Shown here piece after piece: positions 6,674 through 11,406 of a DNA stretch of 11,406 nt. How positions within the stretch are numbered: the first letter of the stretch is position 1; each line of letters opens with the position of its first letter. The notes beneath the pieces were generated by a model, which saw nothing but the letters and a program-made list of their open reading frames with translations, had not been told where the DNA came from and did no database searches. Location: assembly GCA_001303225.1 (NCBI GenBank), contig LJNI01000069.1:1-11406 (forward strand). Reading direction: 5' to 3'. This DNA comes from a candidate division TA06 bacterium DG_78. Lineage in GTDB: Bacteria > Hydrothermota > Tepidihabitantia > SM23-42. Both the position numbers and the translations under genes were made by a program.

Positions 6674-6748
6674 TCCGCCTCGTCTCGCACTTCGTCCCGA
6701 GACTCAGTATCGAGGGAAGACTCGGTGTCGAGAGAGACACGAGGCGGA
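6674..6748. repeat. GC-richer multi-stem palindrome containing an 18-bp tandem repeat
   Basis: An outer perfect 10-bp stem, TCCGCCTCGT (6674-6683) with ACGAGGCGGA (6739-6748), encloses smaller hairpins. GTCTCG (6682-6687) pairs with CGAGAC (6698-6703), and GTGTC (6726-6729 plus the preceding G) pairs with GACAC (6736-6740). Two abutting 18-bp units, 6700-6717 and 6718-6735, share the pattern AGACTCRGTRTCGAGRGA (15 of 18 identical). The block is clearly richer in G and C than the AT-rich DNA around it. A T-rich run follows on the plus strand (TATTTT, 6749-6754), so it may also stop transcription from the amiE side. Short frames through it read as repetitive Ser/Arg peptides and do not look coding. 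Confidence 0.6.
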
Positions 6749-6820
6749 TATTTTGCCGAAAATGCCAAAATTTTTAATTTTGATAAATTTTCGAGCAGCC
6801 TTTCTTTCAGGATTTTAGGC

Positions 6821-6875
6821 AAAAATCTATTCTCATTTCATTTCTGCGCATGCATCTTGTAGAGAGAAGATTTTT
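6821..6875. terminator. Possible bidirectional terminator-like stem in the convergent gap
   Basis: AAAAATCTATTCTC (6821-6834) and GAGAGAAGATTTTT (6862-6875) are complementary at 12 of 14 positions, with a 27-base loop containing the palindrome GCATGC. Each arm ends in A5/T5, so RNA from either strand would form an AT-rich stem closing on a short U run. It lies just past the end of the minus-strand YfiM-like gene. The stem is weak in G and C and the loop is long, so this is a tentative call. Confidence 0.35.
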
Positions 6876-6900
6876 AGGAGAATTTAGTATTTGTAAAAAT

Positions 6901-7299
6901 TCAGTATACAAAAACGAAATACCCTACTGCCAATCCCAGTCCGTCCCACAAAAGATCCTTCCAGGAAAAATATCCCTTTTTATTTTTATCATATAGTTCC
7001 TTACCAATACCGACAAGTGCAGTCAACGACACTGCATACACCTTTCCCCTATCTTCAGGTCGATTCAAACGGTTGACATAAAAGTGGTAGGTAAGCCCAG
7101 TGATTGCCGCTGATGCCGAAAAGTGTAATACTTTATCTGTGGAAAACCACGGGTCATGGAGACGTTTGATGCCAAAATCTATTGTGGAATCTGGCGAAGA
7201 ATCTAGTTCTTTTGACAGAACTAATCTCTGTGATTGAAGAATCGCCTGTGATTGAAGAATCGAAAAACAAGCGATGCACATGATGATGCATCTCAGCAT
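6901..7299 (-). CDS. YfiM-like small exported protein (DUF2279-type)
   Basis: The 132-residue product has a short hydrophobic leader (residues 1 to about 19, LRCIIMCIACFSI) with likely cleavage near SQA; the Cys residues do not form a clean lipobox. The mature part matches E. coli YfiM in pattern: STDKVLHFSASAA (53-65) corresponds to its DK..HF.ASA block, GIGKELYD (97-104) to GASKELWD, and FSWKDLLWDGLGLAVGY (111-127) to WSWKDFAWDVAGATTGY. Function of the family is unknown; it is thought to be a periplasmic or envelope-associated protein with several short membrane-contacting helices. The gene is a single transcription unit, divergent from the secreted-protein operon. A perfect-consensus promoter ends 8 bp before the ATG, which fixes this start. 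Residues 14-24 (ILQSQAILQSQ) come from a tandem DNA duplication. Confidence 0.75.
   Translation of the reverse strand: MLRCIIMCIACFSILQSQAILQSQRLVLSKELDSSPDSTIDFGIKRLHDPWFSTDKVLHFSASAAITGLTYHFYVNRLNRPEDRGKVYAVSLTALVGIGKELYDKNKKGYFSWKDLLWDGLGLAVGYFVFVY
7228..7262. repeat. 18-bp-period tandem duplication inside the YfiM-like signal region
   Basis: The 17-bp unit CTGTGATTGAAGAATCG occurs at 7228-7244 and again at 7246-7262, identical in all 17 bases. In the minus-strand gene it encodes ILQSQ twice and keeps the frame. It falls at the end of the signal peptide. Confidence 0.9.
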
Positions 7300-7307
7300 T
7301 TAATGTT

Positions 7308-7335
7308 ATTATAGAAAAATACGCTGTTTTGTCAA
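7308..7335 (-). promoter_or_regulatory. Perfect-consensus sigma70 promoter of the YfiM-like gene, predicted leaderless
   Basis: On the minus strand TTGACA (7335-7330), a 16-bp spacer and TATAAT (7313-7308) both match consensus at all six bases. The ATG at 7299 follows after 8 bp (AACATTAA), so the start site should fall at or within two bases of the ATG. Confidence 0.85.
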
Positions 7336-7372
7336 GTCAACCATGAGCGAATCGACAGCAGTAGTTAGTGGC

Positions 7373-7400
7373 TTGACTAATCACCTGTTTGTGCTATAAT
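7373..7400 (+). promoter_or_regulatory. Extended -10 sigma70 promoter of the envelope operon, predicted leaderless
   Basis: TTGACT (7373-7378), a 16-bp spacer and TATAAT (7395-7400) with an extended -10 (TGC just before it). The GTG start at 7409 follows after 8 bp. An in-frame TAA at 7397-7399 prevents any upstream extension. The -35 boxes of this and the divergent promoter form an inverted repeat (AGTCAA 7335-7340, TTGACT 7373-7378). Confidence 0.82.
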
Positions 7401-7408
7401 CGAAAATC

Positions 7409-9529
7409 GTGAATGGCTCGATTCTTTTGTGTTTAGCAGTTTCTCTTTTTAATCAAAATCCCCTATTACTTGAGAGTTTTACCAATGAACAATTTCCACC
7501 AGCTGGGTGGGATACCCTCCGCTCAGATACAATTATGACACATTGGTATCGGTATAATTACACCGGTCCATCAGGACCCGATTCATTCCAGGCACGGGTA
7601 CGGGTGTATGACGCCTTAGACACATTGAGGAGTGGTTGGACAGCGCTCATGACCTTACCCATCAATCTTGTCAGCGCAGAAGGACAAGAGAGTCTCTTTT
7701 TCTGGTATCGATTTTCACAGGAATCAGACAATCTTGGGCCAAATGATACACTGTATATCGATATCAGTAATGATGAAATAGACTGGCATAATCTTTTGAA
7801 AATCGGTCCTGGTGACGATACGGACATATGGAATACCGCTCGTATTAATCTGTCACCATATAATACTTTCGATAATGGACGGATACGGTTTCATTACCAT
7901 GACATGCCGAATAGTATGCTCGGTACATGGAACTGTAATTTCTGGCTCGACTCAGTGAAGGTCATGACCGAAGGCGAAGTTCCTGTTACACCTATTGCCG
8001 AAGCATTCAGGGACCTTGATTCAAATTATGTACCTGACCTTCTCGGCTCAGTGGTGATTATTACTGGTGTCGTCACAGCACCGCCAGGAATATTTTATGA
8101 TTTAGAGGCATATATCCAAGACAGCAGCGGAGGTGTTGATCTCTTTGGTAATTTCCCTGTCGAACTTGACTATGGAGATAGTATCATTACCACAGGAACT
8201 GTAGACCAGTATCGAGGCAAAAACGAACTCACCAATTTTGACTATTCTTTAATCGAACACGACGCTACAATACCAGAACCAATTGAGATTGATGGAATTA
8301 TTTTAAACACCGAATACTACGAAGGATCACTCGTAAAAATAAAAGTTGCATACATGGATGCCTTTATTTTCGAAGGAAACCAAATGTATGATGCGTGGGA
8401 CACCTCGGGCACAAAGTTTACGATCTGGATTGACTCATACACTAATATTGCAGGCAACCTTGCACCCAGTGATACATTTACACTCACTGGTATAAAAGGA
8501 CAGTACACCTACTCGACACCACCCAATGATGGTTATCAACTGATGCCGAGAGACACATTTGATTTCTCACACCTTTTTATCATGCCACCAGTCAAAGATA
8601 TTGCTGAAGTCCAAACTCCTGGACCTGACGGTGTCACCTCTCAGTACTATGATAGTATTGTAGTCGTCGAAGGTGTAATAACCGGACCAAATTATGTATT
8701 CAGTACAGGTACGCCAAGTTTCTACATCCAAGACTGTACTGGTGGAATAAATATATACGGTGCGGATGGAGAGGAATCATTCAACAACCATATTGATTCG
8801 CTCGGAGCAAGAATAAGAATTCTCGGCAAGGTTACCGAATATAATGGCCTCACTGAAATTACTGATGCCTATGGCTGGTATATTATGATGGACACTGTAC
8901 CACAACCAAAAGAATTAGGTACAAGTCAGTTCATCACTGAAGGCATGGAGGGAACACTCATACAATTCAATGGTGTCGTGAAAACAACACCATACCAATC
9001 AGGCGATGGCTATAATTTTGATGTCATGAATGGTGATTGCGGAATCGCAGTCCGCTTTACAACGAGCAGTGGGATTAATCCCGCAACTATCCAAAAAAAT
9101 GAGGAACTGGTATTCATTGGAATTGCTGGTCAGTACGATCCTGAAGAACCGTACACAACAGGCTATCAACTGCTTTTGCGATTTCCAACCGACTTTGAAT
9201 ATCCTCTATACGATTCAGCATCGACTGTTCCATTCTTAGAGATCATTGGAAACAAAACATTTATTCCACATAACGGTGAGCAGGCAGAAATTGTAATAAA
9301 CTCACCTCTTGACTACACCCTCGAGCTGACTGTTCATGACATGTTAGGCAGACCTGTAAAAAAATTGTATAGTGGTGCTGGTGGTCCCCAGCTCATCTGG
9401 TGGGATGGCAAAGATGAATACGGAAATAAATGTACAATCGGCATCTACCTTCTTAATCTTAAAGTTCGACAGCCTGATGGTAAATCAGAATTCAAGCGAA
9501 GTCTCATTGTCATTGGAACAGAATCTTAG
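7409..9529 (+). CDS. Secreted multidomain surface protein: anchor-J-like, duplicated OB-like repeats, FlgD-like C-terminal module
   Basis: The 706-residue product starts with a very short hydrophobic leader (about 1-16, no basic residue). Residues about 21-187 resemble a choice-of-anchor J / cleaved-adhesin jelly-roll domain (ESFTNEQFPPAGW, later FWLDSVKV). Four OB-like beta modules follow in an A-B-A-B order. The A modules (about 196-290 and 395-500) share a YIQD..GG[VI] core and GDSIITTG.V..Y.G.[NT]E[LI]T-type strands. The B modules (about 300-390 and 505-600) share EG[ST]L[VI], G..GQY and GYQL..R. The C-terminal 100 residues (about 607-703) form a FlgD-like / sorting-type Ig fold with HDMLGRPVKKL and WDGKDEYGN...GIYLL. 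This suggests an extracellular or surface-attached protein. No nuclease or protease catalytic motif is seen. GTG start fixed by the promoter and an upstream stop. First gene of the envelope operon. Confidence 0.85.
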   Translation: MNGSILLCLAVSLFNQNPLLLESFTNEQFPPAGWDTLRSDTIMTHWYRYNYTGPSGPDSFQARVRVYDALDTLRSGWTALMTLPINLVSAEGQESLFFWYRFSQESDNLGPNDTLYIDISNDEIDWHNLLKIGPGDDTDIWNTARINLSPYNTFDNGRIRFHYHDMPNSMLGTWNCNFWLDSVKVMTEGEVPVTPIAEAFRDLDSNYVPDLLGSVVIITGVVTAPPGIFYDLEAYIQDSSGGVDLFGNFPVELDYGDSIITTGTVDQYRGKNELTNFDYSLIEHDATIPEPIEIDGIILNTEYYEGSLVKIKVAYMDAFIFEGNQMYDAWDTSGTKFTIWIDSYTNIAGNLAPSDTFTLTGIKGQYTYSTPPNDGYQLMPRDTFDFSHLFIMPPVKDIAEVQTPGPDGVTSQYYDSIVVVEGVITGPNYVFSTGTPSFYIQDCTGGINIYGADGEESFNNHIDSLGARIRILGKVTEYNGLTEITDAYGWYIMMDTVPQPKELGTSQFITEGMEGTLIQFNGVVKTTPYQSGDGYNFDVMNGDCGIAVRFTTSSGINPATIQKNEELVFIGIAGQYDPEEPYTTGYQLLLRFPTDFEYPLYDSASTVPFLEIIGNKTFIPHNGEQAEIVINSPLDYTLELTVHDMLGRPVKKLYSGAGGPQLIWWDGKDEYGNKCTIGIYLLNLKVRQPDGKSEFKRSLIVIGTES

Positions 9530-9534
9530 AAGTC

Positions 9535-10320
9535 ATGCTCATACTTATCTTTTTTTTAAATTGTGCCTTTGAGCGATATGCTCCTTCTGCTCAAACCATG
9601 GCATTAGGCTATGCAGTCACTGCCTCAAATCATGGAGTGAATGCAATTCGTTCAAACCCAGCAGCACTTACGTTGTTAAGCAAAAACGAACTCATGTGTG
9701 GGTATGAACATTCTCTTTCTGGTATTGAGGGCTTGCACAATATTACGATTGCATTCTGCCGGCCGATGTTTGGTGGAGGTTTAGGAATACAAGTGAGTGA
9801 GTTTGGGTTTTCAGAACAAAAAGAACAAGCAGTAACCTGCGCTTTTGGATTACATTTGAGTGATGAATTTAAATTAGGCGTTGGCTCTGATCTTTATCTC
9901 ATAAATAACAAACGCACTGGAAAAAATTTCGCATATGGTCTCAATGTAGCGTTTTTGGCAACATTGTACGAAAGATGGTCGCTCGGCGTCTTCGGGCATA
10001 ATCTCAATCAACCACAGTTCGGCAGCACAGAAGAAGGACAATTACCACAGGAATTTAGTGCGGGATTCGCGTATCAGCCATTTGATGATATCCTTTCAGA
10101 AATTGATTTTTCACTCATCGAAGATAATCTCCGAATCCATGTAGCCGGTGAATTAAAATTACTCAATAGAATATTTTTCAGGACCGGAGTGCAGACAAAT
10201 CCATCAGTCATCTCGGCTGGAACAGGTGTCGTATATAAATTTATCACAATCGATTATGCTGTTGAGTATATTCCTGAATTACCGTTAACTCATGCCATAA
10301 ACATGAATTTTGAATTTTGA
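9535..10320 (+). CDS. PorV/UPF0164-like outer-membrane beta-barrel protein
   Basis: The 261-residue product has a short hydrophobic leader (MLILIFFLNCAF). The next residues show the opening of PorV/PorQ/UPF0164-type barrels: an ALGYA-type strand, then NAIRSNPAALTLL (about 36-48), matching the family's usual pattern of Asn-Pro-Ala-Gly/Ala-Leu. The rest is alternating amphipathic beta strands with Gly- and aromatic-rich turns. The protein ends in NFEF, whose C-terminal Phe fits a BAM-recognised outer-membrane barrel. It begins 5 bp after the preceding stop, without a clear Shine-Dalgarno. The frame is open for about 50 bp further upstream but contains no standard start codon. PorV homologues carry CTD-bearing cargo in type IX secretion; because the preceding gene ends in a sorting-like module, a carrier/cargo link is possible but unproven. 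Confidence 0.75.
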   Translation: MLILIFFLNCAFERYAPSAQTMALGYAVTASNHGVNAIRSNPAALTLLSKNELMCGYEHSLSGIEGLHNITIAFCRPMFGGGLGIQVSEFGFSEQKEQAVTCAFGLHLSDEFKLGVGSDLYLINNKRTGKNFAYGLNVAFLATLYERWSLGVFGHNLNQPQFGSTEEGQLPQEFSAGFAYQPFDDILSEIDFSLIEDNLRIHVAGELKLLNRIFFRTGVQTNPSVISAGTGVVYKFITIDYAVEYIPELPLTHAINMNFEF

Positions 10321-10331
10321 TTCTGTACATC

Positions 10332-11406
10332 ATGTTCATTGTATTTCTCCTGGTGAACCAACTCGACCTCAACCGAGCTTCTTTGGACCAAATGTACACG
10401 CTGCCAATAGACTCTACACTCTGTGTGAAGATTTATGCATATCGCGAAATCTATGGTGATTTTACGAGCATTTATGAGTTGAGAAATATTGATGGCATCG
10501 ACGGTATAACATTTGAAAAAATTAAACCACTCATCAAAATCATCACGCAACCTCTTCCTCGAACAGAATGGGGGTCGATTTTAGCCGAGCAAAAGAAACT
10601 AGCGAGCGAGGAACCACCATCAAAAGCAGCAATAGATGAGTGGGAGGACTTACTCATCTCGCCCATGAACATCAACAATGCAACATTCAATGACCTTGTA
10701 GTGATTGACAGAATGACTCCGATTGATGCATCAGCAGTAATGCGCCGCCTGCAGATGAGAAGTATAAATTCAACGCGAGATTTGCGTAGAACAAAAGAAC
10801 TTTCTTACTATGCATATAGTTCGTTAAGAAAATATGTTCAGTTTGCTGATGAACCAATAATGAAGCCGCTGTCTGGCAGCGTCCGTCTGAAAACAGATAA
10901 TGTAAACCGATTCGATGTTGGCGAAGATTTTGATAATATCGCCACACGAATCTCATATTTAGAGAGTGCACTTTCTACATTCGATACAACTGCATTAAAT
11001 TTAGAAAATGTATATGGGTGGACAGATTCACAGTGTGAGGAATTGCAAGAACGTTTACTACAGGAATTAGATACATTGACAAAAATGAATCCTGGACCTG
11101 GAATAATTGCACGGCTAAAGCTCAACTATCAGCAGCGATTTCGTATTGGTGTGCGTTACGATGAAAAAGATCACCTCTATAAAGGATATGCTGCCATAAC
11201 TCGTCTCGGGATTGTGAATCGTTTCTTTCTCGGTTACTACCGGGTCGTCTGGGGTGAGGGACTGATGATCGATAATAGCGATGAGTATCGAGCACGCATA
11301 TATAACCGAACAACAGGAATTTTCGGTGACGTCACAGGAAATCATAGCTATGACCTATTCGGTGCAGCTGGTAGTTTCCGTATTCCAATCGATGGTTGGA
11401 CGATAG
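10332..11406 (+). CDS. Helix-hairpin-helix plus outer-membrane beta-barrel protein (cut by right window edge)
   Basis: The frame is open from ATG 10332 through 358 codons to the window edge. A minimal leader (FIVFLLVNQ) is followed by a ComEA-like helix-hairpin-helix region: LDLNRASLDQMYTLP (11-25), then VKIYAYREIYGDFTSIYEL and GIDGITFEKIKPLI up to residue 68. A second, degenerate copy follows (about 108-171: MNINNATFNDL, then VMRRL and LRKYV). From about residue 180 the protein turns into alternating beta strands with RIGVRYD, YKGYAAITRLG and GYYRVVWGEGLM (about 305-316), a block I associate with the long HhH-domain outer-membrane proteins of Bacteroidota and related phyla. Their function is not established. 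It starts 11 bp after the previous stop without a Shine-Dalgarno. No frame break is seen up to the edge. Confidence 0.8.
   Translation, partial: MFIVFLLVNQLDLNRASLDQMYTLPIDSTLCVKIYAYREIYGDFTSIYELRNIDGIDGITFEKIKPLIKIITQPLPRTEWGSILAEQKKLASEEPPSKAAIDEWEDLLISPMNINNATFNDLVVIDRMTPIDASAVMRRLQMRSINSTRDLRRTKELSYYAYSSLRKYVQFADEPIMKPLSGSVRLKTDNVNRFDVGEDFDNIATRISYLESALSTFDTTALNLENVYGWTDSQCEELQERLLQELDTLTKMNPGPGIIARLKLNYQQRFRIGVRYDEKDHLYKGYAAITRLGIVNRFFLGYYRVVWGEGLMIDNSDEYRARIYNRTTGIFGDVTGNHSYDLFGAAGSFRIPIDGWTI

Larger units (their letters stand above)
6567..6900. other. Gene-free convergent intergenic region
   Basis: About 330 bp separate the convergent ends of amiE and the YfiM-like gene. No convincing coding frame, tRNA or known RNA family is seen. 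The region is occupied by three separate inverted-repeat blocks. AAATACTAAA at its left end (6565-6574) and TTTAGTATTT at its right end (6883-6892) form a 10-bp terminal inverted repeat around the whole stretch. Confidence 0.6.

Noticed and set aside
6700..6735. CRISPR repeat pair
   Set aside because: The two 18-bp units abut with no spacer, there are only two of them, and no cas gene is near.
6635..6862. 75-codon open frame in the convergent intergenic region
   Set aside because: Its Ser/Arg-rich middle is produced by the 18-bp tandem repeat and palindrome, it has no promoter or ribosome site, and the rest is low-complexity AT-rich sequence.
9372..9572. Plus-strand frame bridging the secreted protein and the barrel
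   Set aside because: It is an out-of-frame shadow of the FlgD-like module and shows no independent features.
10290..11345. Minus-strand open frames opposite the HhH/barrel gene
   Set aside because: The plus-strand frame is continuous with recognisable HhH and barrel motifs; the opposite frames overlap one another and have no motifs or promoters.

Overview
The window looks like chromosomal DNA of an uncultured, AT-rich, Gram-negative bacterium. Outer-membrane beta-barrel proteins, a secreted adhesin-like protein with a FlgD-like C-terminal module, and MshEN-type type IV pilus ATPases fit a member of the FCB group or a candidate phylum of the WOR-3 (Stahlbacteria) kind. That placement is inferred from gene style; no rRNA or other phylogenetic marker is present.

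Layout. 1-2357 (minus strand): two tandem PilB/GspE-type ATPases, the second cut by the left edge. 2358-2509: a divergent control region with two promoters back to back and nested inverted repeats between them. 2510-6566 (plus strand): a tightly overlapping four-gene operon, NamZ-like exo-N-acetylmuramidase (DUF1343), MurU-like nucleotidyltransferase, AmgK-like sugar kinase and AmiE-like serine hydrolase. 6567-6900: a gene-free convergent gap filled with palindromes and an 18-bp tandem repeat. 6901-7299 (minus strand): a small YfiM-like exported protein. 7300-7408: a second divergent control region. 7409-11406 (plus strand): a run of envelope genes, namely a 706-residue secreted multidomain protein, a PorV/UPF0164-like outer-membrane barrel, and a helix-hairpin-helix plus beta-barrel protein cut by the right edge.

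How the genes fit together. The central operon reads as a peptidoglycan-salvage pathway. NamZ would release MurNAc (or MurNAc-peptide) from the non-reducing end of wall fragments, the AmiE homologue would remove the peptide, AmgK would make MurNAc-alpha-1-phosphate, and MurU would make UDP-MurNAc. This re-enters wall synthesis without MurA/MurB. The NamZ homologue clearly lacks a signal peptide and the other three probably do too, so the route appears to be cytoplasmic.

The most unexpected signal is in the control regions. All four promoters I can identify are near-consensus sigma70 sites (TTGAC[A/T], 16-17 bp, TATAAT-like), and each lies only 5-8 bp upstream of the start codon, which predicts leaderless mRNAs. 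Most downstream operon genes also lack a visible Shine-Dalgarno sequence and instead overlap or closely follow the preceding gene. The secreted proteins have very short signal sequences, mostly without a basic residue.
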